The notes beneath the pieces are model-generated. The model was given only the letters and a program-made list of their open reading frames with translations, had not been told where the DNA came from and did no database searches. Positions 1 through 8,493 of a DNA stretch of 64,000 bases are shown here, one piece after another. Positions within the stretch are counted from its first letter, which is position 1; each line of letters opens with the position of its first letter. The stretch spans positions 992,001 to 1,056,000 of the forward strand of contig CAVWSB010000011.1 of the NCBI GenBank assembly GCA_963757565.1. The letters run 5' to 3'. The DNA is from PALSA-894 sp963757565. GTDB taxonomy: Bacteria; Pseudomonadota; Alphaproteobacteria; Rhizobiales; Xanthobacteraceae. A program made the translations under genes and the position numbers.

Positions 1-139
1 CAATCTCAGTGTGGTGGAAAATCTCTGCGACCGTATCACGGTGCTGACGCGCGGGCGCGTCCTCGCCGAAGGCGACTACGCGGCAGTGTCAAACAATCCG
101 GATGTGCGCGAAGCCTACATGGGGGTCGGCCATGGCTGA
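1..139 (+). CDS. livG: Liv-type ABC transporter ATP-binding protein, C-terminal end (partial)
   Basis: The window opens inside this gene; the reading frame starts at base 2 and ends with TGA at 137-139. The 45 visible residues (NLSVVENLCDRITVLTRG and on to EAYMGVGHG) match the C-terminal part of LivG-type ATPases, where the D-loop/H-loop region is followed by a control of export of the form GRVLAEGDY and a final EAYMG. It would energise import together with LivF, LivH and LivM further on. The downstream livF starts inside this gene (overlap of 8 bases), so the two are translationally coupled. Walker motifs lie outside the window. Confidence 0.85.
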   Translation, partial: NLSVVENLCDRITVLTRGRVLAEGDYAAVSNNPDVREAYMGVGHG

Positions 140-839
140 TGCGCCGATCCTTACCGTCAATGGACTGCAGGCGTGGTACGGCGAGTCGCACATTCTGCAC
201 GGCGTGACCTTCGACGTGCGCGAAGGCGAGGTGGTCACGCTGCTGGGCCGCAACGGCGCCGGCAAGACCACGACGCTGAAATCCATCATGGGAATCGTTG
301 GCCAGCGCTCGGGCGCGGTGCAGTTCCAGGGCCGCGAACTGATTGGACTTTCGTCGAATGCCATTGCCCGCTGCGGCATCGCCTTCTGTCCCGAGGAGCG
401 CGGCATCTTCGCGAGCCTCGATGTGGAGGAGAACCTTTACTTGCCGCCTGAGGTCAAGAAGGGCGGTCTGACCATAGACGCCATCTTCGCGCTCTTCCCG
501 AACCTCAAGGAACGGCTGCACAGCCAGGGAACCAAGCTGTCCGGCGGCGAGCAGCAGATGCTGGCAATCGGCCGCATTCTGCGCACCGGCGCACGCCTCC
601 TGCTACTCGATGAACCGACCGAGGGGCTTGCGCCGGTCATCATCCAGCAGATCGGGCGCACCATCCGCACCCTCAAGGAGCAGGGCTTTACCATCCTGCT
701 CGTTGAACAAAATTTCCGCTTCGCCTCGACGGTCGCGGACCGCTATTACGTGATGGAACACGGCCGCATCGTCGAGGGCTTCGCCAATGCGGAACTGGAC
801 GCAAATCTCGAAAAGCTGCACGAGTATCTCGGGGTCTAG
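132..839 (+). CDS. livF: Liv-type ABC transporter ATP-binding protein LivF
   Basis: A 235-residue ATPase of the branched-chain amino acid/amide (HAAT) family, the second nucleotide-binding subunit of the importer. Walker A GRNGAGKT is at residues 39-46, the signature LSGGEQQ starts near residue 136 and the Walker B Asp-Glu pair (DEPTEGLAP) is at about 160-161; EQNFRFA near the C-terminus is the H-loop region typical of LivF. An in-frame ATG lies 30 bases upstream, but the start at 132 gives the usual family N-terminus (MADAPILTVNGL) and overlaps the livG stop. It belongs to a livG-livF-SBP-SBP-livH-livM operon; the transported substrate cannot be told from the ATPase. Confidence 0.93.
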   Translation: MADAPILTVNGLQAWYGESHILHGVTFDVREGEVVTLLGRNGAGKTTTLKSIMGIVGQRSGAVQFQGRELIGLSSNAIARCGIAFCPEERGIFASLDVEENLYLPPEVKKGGLTIDAIFALFPNLKERLHSQGTKLSGGEQQMLAIGRILRTGARLLLLDEPTEGLAPVIIQQIGRTIRTLKEQGFTILLVEQNFRFASTVADRYYVMEHGRIVEGFANAELDANLEKLHEYLGV

Positions 840-892
840 TTGCAGATGAGCGCGCCTTATCTGCTGACGAATTAAAAGACGGAGGAAATCCA

Positions 893-2104
893 ATGCCGAT
901 GAAGCCTTTTGCGGGCATTCTTGCCGCGAGCCTGCTCTGCGGCGTCGCGCACGCCCAGGATCTGAACGTCAAGATCGGCGTGTTGAGCGACATGTCGAGC
1001 CTCTACGCCGACCTCGGCGGTCCGGGCTCCGTTGCCGCCGCCAAGATGGCGGTCGCGGATTTCCAGAAAGATCATCCGAACGTGAAGGTCGAGATCGTCT
1101 CCGGCGATCATCTCAACAAGCCGGACGTCGGAACGCAGATCGCGAACCAGTGGTTCGATGTCGACAAGGTCGACATGATCATCGACGTGCCGAACTCCGG
1201 TGTCGCGCTCGCGGTGAGCCAGGTCGCGGCAAACAAGAACAGGCTTTTCATCGTCTCCGGCGCGGCCGCGTCCGACCTCACCGGACCGAAATGCAACGCC
1301 AATACGGTCCACTGGACCTACGACACCTGGATGCTGGCGAACGGTACCGGCAACGCAATGGTAAAATCGGGCGGCGACACCTGGTTTTTCCTCACTGCGG
1401 ATTATGCCTTCGGCCACGCACTCGAGCGCGATACGACCGCCGCCGTCGTGAAGGCAGGCGGCAAGGTGCTCGGCGGTGTGAAGCATCCGCTGAACAACTC
1501 GGACTTCTCGTCCTTCCTGCTCCAGGCGCAGACGTCCAAGGCGAAGGTCATCGGGCTCGCCAACGCGGGTGGCGACACCATCAATTCGATCAAGCAGGCA
1601 GCCGAGTTCGGCATTGTGAAGGGCGGCCAGAAGATGGCCGGTCTGCTGGTGTTCGCGAGCGACGTTGCGGCGCTCGGCCTTGAGACCGCGCAGGGCCTGA
1701 CCCTGACCGAGACCTGGTATTGGGATGCCAACGAGGCGAACCGTGCCTGGACCAAGCGCTGGCACGAGGCGCGAGGCGATCAGAACAAGTGGCCGACGAT
1801 GGGGCAGGCGGGCGTCTATGCTGGTATTCTGCATTACCTCAAGGCGCGCGTCGCGCTTGGAGGCAGCCCGGATGGCAAGACCGTCGTCGCGAAGATGAAG
1901 GAGATGCCGACCGACGATGTGCTGTTCGGCAAGGGCAATATCGACGCGACCGGCCGCAAGCTCCATGACGCTTATCTGTTTGAAGTGAAGAAGCCTTCGG
2001 AGTCGAAGCACCCGGGCGACTTCTACACGCTCAAGGCCACGATCCCGGCCGCTGAGGCGTTCCGCAATCCGAAAGACTCGGGCTGTTCGCTGGTGAGCGG
2101 CTGA
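893..2104 (+). CDS. Liv-type periplasmic substrate-binding protein, copy 1
   Basis: A 403-residue periplasmic binding protein of the leucine-binding family (Peripla_BP_6). A Sec signal peptide is visible (hydrophobic residues 8-18, likely cleavage after AHA at residue 21). A strong Shine-Dalgarno GGAGGAA lies just upstream of the ATG. The mature part begins with NVKIGVLSDMSSLYAD, the typical first strand of the fold. The family binds amino acids, amides, urea or aromatic acids; the ligand here is not evident. It is closely similar over its full length to the next gene (2201-3412), so this is a tandem duplication feeding one LivHM permease. Confidence 0.9.
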   Translation: MPMKPFAGILAASLLCGVAHAQDLNVKIGVLSDMSSLYADLGGPGSVAAAKMAVADFQKDHPNVKVEIVSGDHLNKPDVGTQIANQWFDVDKVDMIIDVPNSGVALAVSQVAANKNRLFIVSGAAASDLTGPKCNANTVHWTYDTWMLANGTGNAMVKSGGDTWFFLTADYAFGHALERDTTAAVVKAGGKVLGGVKHPLNNSDFSSFLLQAQTSKAKVIGLANAGGDTINSIKQAAEFGIVKGGQKMAGLLVFASDVAALGLETAQGLTLTETWYWDANEANRAWTKRWHEARGDQNKWPTMGQAGVYAGILHYLKARVALGGSPDGKTVVAKMKEMPTDDVLFGKGNIDATGRKLHDAYLFEVKKPSESKHPGDFYTLKATIPAAEAFRNPKDSGCSLVSG

Positions 2105-2113
2105 CACGAACTG

Positions 2114-2140
2114 GACAGGCGGACCACAAGCCCGCCTGTC
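2114..2140. other. Intercistronic hairpin between the two substrate-binding-protein genes
   Basis: Perfect inverted repeat GACAGGCGG / CCGCCTGTC (2114-2122 and 2132-2140) with a 9-base loop, 10 bases after the stop of SBP copy 1. There is no T-run, so it is more likely an mRNA 3'-end stabiliser or weak attenuator than a strong terminator. The rest of the 96-base gap is A-rich and carries an AGGAAGGA ribosome binding site before the second SBP. Confidence 0.55.
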
Positions 2141-2200
2141 TCCAAATCTCATATCAAGAGAAACAAGAACAAGAATTCAAACCAGGAAGGACAGCGTCCC

Positions 2201-3412
2201 ATGAAACAGACAATCGTAGCCGCCGCACTTGCGGCGGTGCTGATGTGCGGAACGTCGCACGCTCAGCAGATCAACGTGAAGATCGGTGTGCTCACCGACA
2301 TGAACAGCCTGTACGCGGACGACACCGGCATCGGCTCGGTGATCGCGGCGCGCATGGCCGCGACCGAATTCATGAAAGATCACCCGAACTTCAAGGTCGA
2401 CATCATCTCGGGCGATCACCAGAACAAGGCTGATCTCGCCGTAAACCTCGCGAACCAGTGGTACGACACCGAGAATGTCGACATGATCGCGGACGTTCCG
2501 AATTCGGGTGTCGCGCTCGCAATCACGCAGGTCGCGGCGCAAAAGAACAAGGTCTTTGTCGGCTCCGGTCCCGCCTCGTCCGATCTCACCGGACCGAAAT
2601 GCAACGCCAACAACGTGCAGTGGACCTACGACACCTGGATGCTGGCGAACGGCACCGGCAAGGCGCTGGTGAAGCAGGGCGGCGATACCTGGTTCTTCCT
2701 CACGGCCGACTACGCATTCGGCCACGCGCTCGAGCGCGACACGTCCGCGGTCGTTGAAGCCAACGGCGGCAAGGTGCTCGGCAAGGTGCGCCATCCGATC
2801 AACAACAACGACTTCTCCTCGTTCCTGCTGCAGGCGCAGGCTTCCAAGGCGAAGATCATCGGTCTCGCCAATGCGGGCGGCGACACCATCAACGCAATCA
2901 AGCAGGGCGCCGAGTTCGGCGTCGTGAAGGGCGGGCAGAAGATGGCCGGTCTTCTGGTGTTCGCCGGCGACGTTGCGGCGCTGGGACTGCAGACCGCGCA
3001 GGGCCTGACGTTCACCGAGACGTTCTACTGGGACATGAACGATCAGACGCGCGCCTGGACCAAGAGTTGGGCCGAGCTTCGCAATGACAAGTCGAAGTGG
3101 CCGACGATGAACCACGCTGGCACCTACGCCGGGACGCTGCACTATCTCAAGGCGCGGGCCGCGCTCAGCGGCAATCCGGATGGCAAGACCGTCGTCGCCA
3201 AGATGAAGGAGTTGCCGACCGACGACGTGTTGTTCGGCAAGGGCACGATCCGCGTCGATGGACGCAAGCTTCACCCGGCCTACCTGTTTGAAGTGAAGAA
3301 GCCGGAGGAGTCGAAATATCCGGGCGACTTCTACACGCTGAAGGCCACCATTCCGGCCGAGGAAGCCTTCCGTCCGCTCAAGGATGGCGGCTGCCCGCTG
3401 GCGAGCGGCTGA
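2201..3412 (+). CDS. Liv-type periplasmic substrate-binding protein, copy 2
   Basis: A 403-residue paralogue of the preceding gene with the same length, the same signal-peptide layout (cleavage expected after SHA, residue 21) and long identical stretches such as SDLTGPKCNAN and GGDTWFFLTADYAFGHALER. Differences concentrate in short surface and pocket segments (for example GPASS versus GAAAS, and ETFYWDMNDQ versus ETWYWDANEA), so the two copies may have diverged in ligand preference. It is a periplasmic component of the same Liv importer. Ligand unknown. Confidence 0.9.
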   Translation: MKQTIVAAALAAVLMCGTSHAQQINVKIGVLTDMNSLYADDTGIGSVIAARMAATEFMKDHPNFKVDIISGDHQNKADLAVNLANQWYDTENVDMIADVPNSGVALAITQVAAQKNKVFVGSGPASSDLTGPKCNANNVQWTYDTWMLANGTGKALVKQGGDTWFFLTADYAFGHALERDTSAVVEANGGKVLGKVRHPINNNDFSSFLLQAQASKAKIIGLANAGGDTINAIKQGAEFGVVKGGQKMAGLLVFAGDVAALGLQTAQGLTFTETFYWDMNDQTRAWTKSWAELRNDKSKWPTMNHAGTYAGTLHYLKARAALSGNPDGKTVVAKMKELPTDDVLFGKGTIRVDGRKLHPAYLFEVKKPEESKYPGDFYTLKATIPAEEAFRPLKDGGCPLASG

Positions 3413-3421
3413 CCTGGGTTA

Positions 3422-3447
3422 TCCCTCCCCGCGAAAGCGGGGAGGGA
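3422..3447. promoter_or_regulatory. Perfect hairpin that contains the livH Shine-Dalgarno sequence
   Basis: An 11-base-pair perfect stem (arms 3422-3432 and 3437-3447) closed by a GAAA tetraloop. The right arm holds GGGGAGGGA, the ribosome binding site of livH, whose ATG is at 3450. Folding would hide the site and also cap the 3' end of the upstream SBP message. That fits the common need for much more binding protein than permease. The sequence is a short relative of the CCCTCTCCC-type repeats found elsewhere in the window. Confidence 0.6.
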
Positions 3448-3449
3448 TA

Positions 3450-4346
3450 ATGCTCACCATGTTCGAGATTTTCGGCATTCCCTCGCAAGCGCTGTTCGGG
3501 CAACTTTTGCTCGGGCTGATCAACGGCTCGTTCTACGCGCTGCTGAGCCTCGGGCTCGCCGTGATCTTCGGCATGCTCAACATCATCAACTTCACGCACG
3601 GCGCCCAGTACATGATGGGCGCGTTCGGCGCGTATCTCATTCTCACTTACAGCGGCCTCGGCTACTGGCCCTCGCTGATCATCGCACCCATTGTGGTTGA
3701 AATCGTCGGCGTGATCATCGAGCGCACGATGCTGCAATGGCTCTACAAGCTCGACCATCTCTATGGGCTGCTGCTGACGTTCGGTCTTGCGCTCATTATC
3801 GAGGGACTGGCACGCAACAAATACGGCTCCGCCGGTCTGCCTTACGCGATGCCGGATTCGCTGCGCGGCGGACAGAACCTCGGCTTCATGTTTCTGCCCA
3901 ACTACCGTGCCTGGGTGGTCGTGGCCTCTCTCACGATCTGCTTTTCGACCTGGTTCGTGATCGAACGGACCCGGCTTGGCGCCTATCTGCGCGCCGCAAC
4001 CGAAAACCCTACGCTGGTGCGCGCCTTTGGCATCAACGTCCCGCGCATGATCACGCTGACCTACGGGTTCGGCGTCGCGCTCGCGGCCTTCGCCGGCGTG
4101 ATGGCGGCGCCGATCTATAACGTCTCGCCGCAGATGGGCTCCGACCTGATCATCGTGGTATTCGCCGTGGTGGTGATCGGCGGCATGGGCTCGATCATGG
4201 GCGCGATCGTCACCGGCTTCGGGCTCGGCATCATCGAGGGGTTGACCAAGGTGTTCTTCCCCGAGGCGTCGAACACCGTGATTTTCGTGATCATGGCGAT
4301 CGTGCTGCTGATCCGGCCGGCCGGCCTGTTCGGGAGGACCGCCTGA
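3450..4346 (+). CDS. livH: Liv-type ABC transporter permease LivH
   Basis: A 298-residue inner-membrane permease of the branched-chain amino acid transport family. Typical motifs include GLINGSFYALLSLGLA in the first membrane segment, NIINFTHGAQYMMGAF, and VVVIGGMGSIMGAI near the C-terminus (the conserved glycine-rich loop that contacts the ATPases). An in-frame ATG at 3384 lies inside the upstream gene; the start at 3450 is chosen because it follows GGAGGGA and gives the normal family N-terminus. The stop codon overlaps the livM start by one base (TGATG). Confidence 0.92.
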   Translation: MLTMFEIFGIPSQALFGQLLLGLINGSFYALLSLGLAVIFGMLNIINFTHGAQYMMGAFGAYLILTYSGLGYWPSLIIAPIVVEIVGVIIERTMLQWLYKLDHLYGLLLTFGLALIIEGLARNKYGSAGLPYAMPDSLRGGQNLGFMFLPNYRAWVVVASLTICFSTWFVIERTRLGAYLRAATENPTLVRAFGINVPRMITLTYGFGVALAAFAGVMAAPIYNVSPQMGSDLIIVVFAVVVIGGMGSIMGAIVTGFGLGIIEGLTKVFFPEASNTVIFVIMAIVLLIRPAGLFGRTA

Positions 4347-5314
4347 TGGTCGCCGCGACCGACACGCTCACCGCTCCCGCGCACGCTGCCGAAGGCCGCA
4401 GCGAGGTCGTCGCATTCCTGATCATGGTGGCGGCGCTCGTCGTCGCGCCGTTCTTCATCTATCCGCTGTTTCTCATGCAGGCGCTGTGCTTTGCGCTGTT
4501 TGCCTGCGCGTTCAACCTGTTGATCGGCTATGTCGGACTGCTCTCATTCGGCCATGCGCTGTACTTCGGCTGGGCGAGCTATCTTGCGGCGCATGCCGCC
4601 AAGGTCTGGGGTTTCCCTCCGGAACTCGCGATCCTGACCGGGGCGGCAACCGGCGCCGTGCTCGGGCTCGTCGCCGGATCGCTCGCGATCCGCCGCCAGG
4701 GCATCTATTTCGCGATGATCACGCTCGCGCTCGCGCAGATGATGTATTTTTTCGCCCTGCAGGCGAAGTTCACCGGTGGTGAGGACGGCATCCAGGGCGT
4801 GCCGCGCGGCAAGCTGTTCGGGCTCGTGGACCTCACCAGCCACATGAACATGTACGTGCTGGTGGTGGTGATCTTCCTTGCCTGTTTCCTGTTCATCCTG
4901 CGGGTTATCAACTCGCCGTTTGGCGAGGTTCTGAAGGCGATCCGCGAGAACGAGCCCCGCGCGGTCTCGCTCGGCTACCGGACCGACCGTTACAAGCTGG
5001 TGGCATTTGTCCTCTCCGCAACACTCGCGGGCGTTGCCGGCGGCACCAAGGCGATCGTGTTCCAGATCGCGTCGCTCACCGACGTGCACTGGGCGATGTC
5101 GGGCGAGGTCGTGCTGATGACGCTGGTCGGGGGGCTTGGAACCGTGTTCGGCCCGGTTGCCGGCGCATTCGTTATCATCGCGATGCAGAACTACCTGAAC
5201 GCACTCGACCAGTGGGTGACGGTGATCCAGGGCATCATCTTCGTGGTCTGCGTGCTGCTGTTCCGCCGCGGGATCGTTGGCGAAGTCGCCAATCTGTGGA
5301 AGATCAAGCTGTAA
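4346..5314 (+). CDS. livM: Liv-type ABC transporter permease LivM
   Basis: A 322-residue inner-membrane permease, partner of LivH. It shows NLLIGYVGLLSFGHALYFG (the LivM hallmark near the second membrane segment), FGEVLKAIRENEPRA (the cytoplasmic coupling segment with the conserved RENE) and LVGGLGTVFGPVAGA. The start overlaps the livH stop by one base. It is the last gene of the Liv operon; the 250 bases that follow have no gene until 5567. Confidence 0.92.
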   Translation: MVAATDTLTAPAHAAEGRSEVVAFLIMVAALVVAPFFIYPLFLMQALCFALFACAFNLLIGYVGLLSFGHALYFGWASYLAAHAAKVWGFPPELAILTGAATGAVLGLVAGSLAIRRQGIYFAMITLALAQMMYFFALQAKFTGGEDGIQGVPRGKLFGLVDLTSHMNMYVLVVVIFLACFLFILRVINSPFGEVLKAIRENEPRAVSLGYRTDRYKLVAFVLSATLAGVAGGTKAIVFQIASLTDVHWAMSGEVVLMTLVGGLGTVFGPVAGAFVIIAMQNYLNALDQWVTVIQGIIFVVCVLLFRRGIVGEVANLWKIKL

Positions 5315-5566
5315 GGATGGCTCCGCAGGCGGTGCCGATCGGCAACGCCGGGCGAGATATCCAATCCTGTCCACAGTCCGGTGGGGGCGGAGCCCCGCCA
5401 ACCCATTGCCGAAACCAGCCGGTCGCGTGAGTATGCGCAGCAAGAGGCGATTTGATTCGTCCGTTCTGCGTCTGCCTCTCTGTTCTTCGTAGCGTTGCGT
5501 GCGTGGGTGCGTCAGGCCGGTTGCCGGACGCAGGTGGAATGCTGCGCGCCGAAAGGTCGGATAGGC
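5315..5566. other. Gap after livM with a possible terminator hairpin
   Basis: No convincing gene in these 252 bases. A short GC hairpin, GGGGC-GGA-GCCCC (5384-5396), lies 70 bases after the livM stop and could end the Liv transcript, although it has no T-run. A second weak inverted repeat, TGCGTC/GACGCA, sits around 5510-5535, just before the small gene at 5567; promoter elements there are not clear. Confidence 0.3.
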
Positions 5567-5812
5567 ATGACGAGCGAGACGCCGTTTCGCACGTCTATTG
5601 ATGTTGTACGCAAGTGGCACGCGCTCGCAGAGCGCCGCCGCAAGCATTACGTCGAGCTCTATCGCAGCGACCGGTGGCGCCGCTACTTCACCGAGGACGT
5701 GTTCCTGCTGCGCATGCGAGACGTGATTTCCAGTGTCGAGGAGTGGCAGAAAATTCTCGACGCGATGGAGCGGCCGCGCAGCCTCGAAGACGACGAAGCC
5801 AAGGCCGCCTGA
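5567..5812 (+). CDS. Small conserved protein, TIGR03809-like
   Basis: An 81-residue basic, arginine-rich protein with no signal peptide or membrane segment. The segment RKWHALAERRRKHYVELY followed by RWRRYF resembles the small Hyphomicrobiales proteins grouped as TIGR03809, whose function is not known. The start at 5567 (after ATAGGC) gives a compact protein beginning MTSETPFRTS; an upstream in-frame ATG at 5495 would add an unrelated-looking tail. It stands alone between the Liv operon and the gamma-glutamyltransferase-like operon, 102 bases from the latter. The family call is from memory of the motif and is not certain. Confidence 0.6.
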   Translation: MTSETPFRTSIDVVRKWHALAERRRKHYVELYRSDRWRRYFTEDVFLLRMRDVISSVEEWQKILDAMERPRSLEDDEAKAA

Positions 5813-5914
5813 CGTCCTCGTCCTTGCGTGATCCGGCATGTGACCGGCCCGGTTGGCCCGGCCCGTGAACTGTGGTGAACTCCGGCTGTCTCCGCTTCGA
5901 GCCCCGGAAATCCC

Positions 5915-7786
5915 ATGAATTTCGTCACTCCGAACCCGTTCACGACGCGCCCCGAGATCGAGGGCACGTTCGGCGTGGTCACGTCCACCCACTGGATCGC
6001 GACCGCGGTCGGCATGGGCATCCTGGAACGCGGCGGCAATGCGTTCGATGCCGGTTGCGCGACGGCGTTCACCCTGCAGGTGGTCGAGCCGCATCTCAAT
6101 GGACCGGGCGGCGACGTGCCGGTGATCCTCTATGATGTGCGGCGCGGCAAGCCCGAGGTGATCTGCGGGCAGGGTTCGGTGCCGGCCGGCGCCACCATCG
6201 CGCACTATCGCGACAAACTCGGCCTCGATCTCGTCCCCGGCACCGGCCTGCTCGCGGCGTGCATCCCCGGCACGTTCGACACCTGGATGACGCTGCTGCG
6301 CGACTACGGCACGATGCGCCTCGCCGACGTGCTTTCGCCCGCGATCGGCTACGCGCGAAACGGCTATCCGCTGGTCGAGCGCATCTGCGCCACCATCGAC
6401 ACCGTCAAGGACATGTTCCGCGACCACTGGACGACGTCGGCCGCGCTCTATCTGCCGGGAGGCAACGTCCCGAAGCCCGGCACCCACTTCACCAATCCGA
6501 AAATGGCCGACACCTACGAGCGCATCCTGCGCGAGGCGACCAACGGCGGAAACCGCGAGGCCGAGATCGAGCGCGCTCGCGCCGTCTGGAGCAAGGGCTT
6601 CGTCGCCGAAGCGATCGACAAGTTCTGCCGCACGCAGGATGTGATGGATACCTCCGGCCGCGCCCACCGCGGCGTGCTCACGGCCGACGACATGGCGAAG
6701 TGGCAGGCCACCATCGAGGCGCCGATTTCCTACGACTACGGCCGCTATACCGTGCTGAAGGCCGGACCTTGGACGCAAGGCCTGGTGACATTGCAACAGC
6801 TTGCGCTGTGCAAGCGTCTTGGCTTTGACGGTCTCGACCCGGCCGGGCCGGACTTCATCCACCGTCAGGTCGAAGCCGCCAAGCTCGCCTTCGCGGATCG
6901 CGATACCTTCTATGGAGATCCCAAATTCGTCGATGTGCCGATCGATGTGCTGCTGTCCGACGCCTACAATGACGCGCGGGTGAAGCTCATCACCGATCAG
7001 GCTTCGCTCGAAATCCGTCCCGGTACCATTGAGGGCTTCGGCAAGACGATGGGCGTTCGGCTCGCGGATTCGGCCCGCGCGGCAGTCGGGTCGAGCGGGG
7101 CAGGGGAGCCCACGGTTGGCGACATCCCCTGGACGCACGACGAGGACGATCTGCCAGACGCGCTCGCCGTACAGGCGAAGAAGCGCGAGAAGATGGGCGC
7201 GGTGCCCGGCGACACGGTCCACTTCGACATCGTCGACAAGGACGGCAACATGGTCTCGTCGACGCCGTCCGGCGGCTGGCTGCATTCCTCTCCGGTTATC
7301 CCCGATCTTGGTTTCCCGCTCGGCACGCGCGCGCAGATGTTCTGGCTCGAAGAGGGCCATCCGGCATCGCTTGCACCGGGTAAGCGGCCGCGCTCGACGC
7401 TCACGCCGACCTTGGCGTTGCGCGATGGCGAGCCGTATCTGGCCTGGGGCTCGCCCGGCGGCGACCAGCAGGATCAATGGATCACGCAATTCTTTCTGCG
7501 CCATGTGCATGCCGGCATGAACTTGCAGCAGGCGATCGACGCGCCGGCCTGGCACACCGAGCATTTCCTCTCCTCGTTCTGGCCGCGCACCGCCCGTCCC
7601 GGCGTCGTGGTGCTGGAAGGGCGCGTGCCGAAGGCGACGCAGGACGAATTGAAGAAGCGCGGTCACAAGGTCGAGGTCGGCCCGGACTGGTCGGAAGGGC
7701 GTCTCACCGCAGCCTCGCGCGAAGGCAAGCGCCGCAAGGCCGCCGCCAATCCGCGCGGCATGCAGGGCTACGCGGCGGGGCGCTAA
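5915..7786 (+). CDS. Gamma-glutamyltransferase family protein
   Basis: A 623-residue N-terminal-nucleophile hydrolase related to gamma-glutamyltranspeptidase, which cleaves gamma-glutamyl bonds (glutathione and similar) after self-processing into two chains. The N-terminal half has the family signature GGNAFDAGCAT; the expected nucleophile is Thr434 in GDTVHFDIVDKDGN, aligning with the catalytic Thr of E. coli GGT (TTHYSVVDKDGN). PSGGWLHSS and the C-terminal SPGGDQQDQW follow. No signal peptide is apparent, unlike periplasmic GGT, so it may act in the cytoplasm on imported substrates. The stop overlaps the next gene by one base, and five peptide-transporter genes follow, suggesting a role in using imported gamma-glutamyl or modified peptides. 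Confidence 0.88.
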   Translation: MNFVTPNPFTTRPEIEGTFGVVTSTHWIATAVGMGILERGGNAFDAGCATAFTLQVVEPHLNGPGGDVPVILYDVRRGKPEVICGQGSVPAGATIAHYRDKLGLDLVPGTGLLAACIPGTFDTWMTLLRDYGTMRLADVLSPAIGYARNGYPLVERICATIDTVKDMFRDHWTTSAALYLPGGNVPKPGTHFTNPKMADTYERILREATNGGNREAEIERARAVWSKGFVAEAIDKFCRTQDVMDTSGRAHRGVLTADDMAKWQATIEAPISYDYGRYTVLKAGPWTQGLVTLQQLALCKRLGFDGLDPAGPDFIHRQVEAAKLAFADRDTFYGDPKFVDVPIDVLLSDAYNDARVKLITDQASLEIRPGTIEGFGKTMGVRLADSARAAVGSSGAGEPTVGDIPWTHDEDDLPDALAVQAKKREKMGAVPGDTVHFDIVDKDGNMVSSTPSGGWLHSSPVIPDLGFPLGTRAQMFWLEEGHPASLAPGKRPRSTLTPTLALRDGEPYLAWGSPGGDQQDQWITQFFLRHVHAGMNLQQAIDAPAWHTEHFLSSFWPRTARPGVVVLEGRVPKATQDELKKRGHKVEVGPDWSEGRLTAASREGKRRKAAANPRGMQGYAAGR

Positions 7787-8493
7787 TGACGTGGTCGCTG
7801 ATCGCGCGTGATGCATCGGGCGCGTTCGGTATTGCGGTCGCGACCAAGAATTTCGCTGTCGGATGCCGTGTGCCCTTCATCCTGTCGGATGTCGGAGCGA
7901 TCGCGACGCAGGCGCTGGTCAACCCGTTCTACGGCGTGCGCGGGCTGCGTTTCATGCAGGACGACTTGCCGCCCGAGGAAATCGTCAAGACGCTGACGGC
8001 CGGCGATGAAGGCCGCGACCAGCGTCAGGTCCACATGATGGATCGGCTTGGCCGCATCGCCGCGCATACCGGCAAGGATTGCGTCGACTGGTGCGGGCAC
8101 ACGGCGGGCGAGGGGTTTTCGGTCGCCGGTAACATGCTGGCGGGACCCGCCGTCATTGACGAGACCGCCAAGGCATATGCGGCAAATGCAGCGCTTTCTT
8201 TCCCGCGCCGCCTGATCGCGGCGCTGAAGGCAGGCGAAGCTGCTGGTGGCGACAAGCGCGGCAAGCAGTCCGCCGCACTGGTTATCTATGGTGAGGAGGA
8301 ATGGCCCGACCTCGACCTCCGCGTGGACGATCACGCCGACCCGCTGGCCGAGCTTGAGCGGCTGGAGAAGGTCAGCCGCGACCGCTGGGTGCACTTCGCG
8401 AAATATCTACCGAGCACCAAGAATCCGCACGGTGAGCTCGACCGCAAAGTGATCGACGCCGGCATCGCCGCCGCACTCGCCGAGGCGAAGTGA
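7786..8493 (+). CDS. DUF1028 domain-containing protein
   Basis: A 235-residue protein of the DUF1028 family, which has an Ntn-hydrolase-like fold and no settled function. The family N-terminus MTWSLIARDASGAFGIAVA is plain, as are VGAIATQALVNP and GKQSAALVIYG. The ATG at 7786 overlaps the preceding stop (TAATG), so the two proteins are coupled. DUF1028 genes often sit beside peptidase or gamma-glutamyltransferase genes and peptide transporters, as here, so an amidohydrolase role on the same substrate is a fair guess but unproven. Confidence 0.88.
   Translation: MTWSLIARDASGAFGIAVATKNFAVGCRVPFILSDVGAIATQALVNPFYGVRGLRFMQDDLPPEEIVKTLTAGDEGRDQRQVHMMDRLGRIAAHTGKDCVDWCGHTAGEGFSVAGNMLAGPAVIDETAKAYAANAALSFPRRLIAALKAGEAAGGDKRGKQSAALVIYGEEEWPDLDLRVDDHADPLAELERLEKVSRDRWVHFAKYLPSTKNPHGELDRKVIDAGIAAALAEAK

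Noticed and set aside
4544..7816. A 1090-codon open frame on the minus strand across livM and the gamma-glutamyltransferase-like gene.
   Set aside because: It is antisense to two well-supported genes. Its translation is rich in Arg, His and Ala with no domain, as expected from the complement of GC-rich coding DNA.
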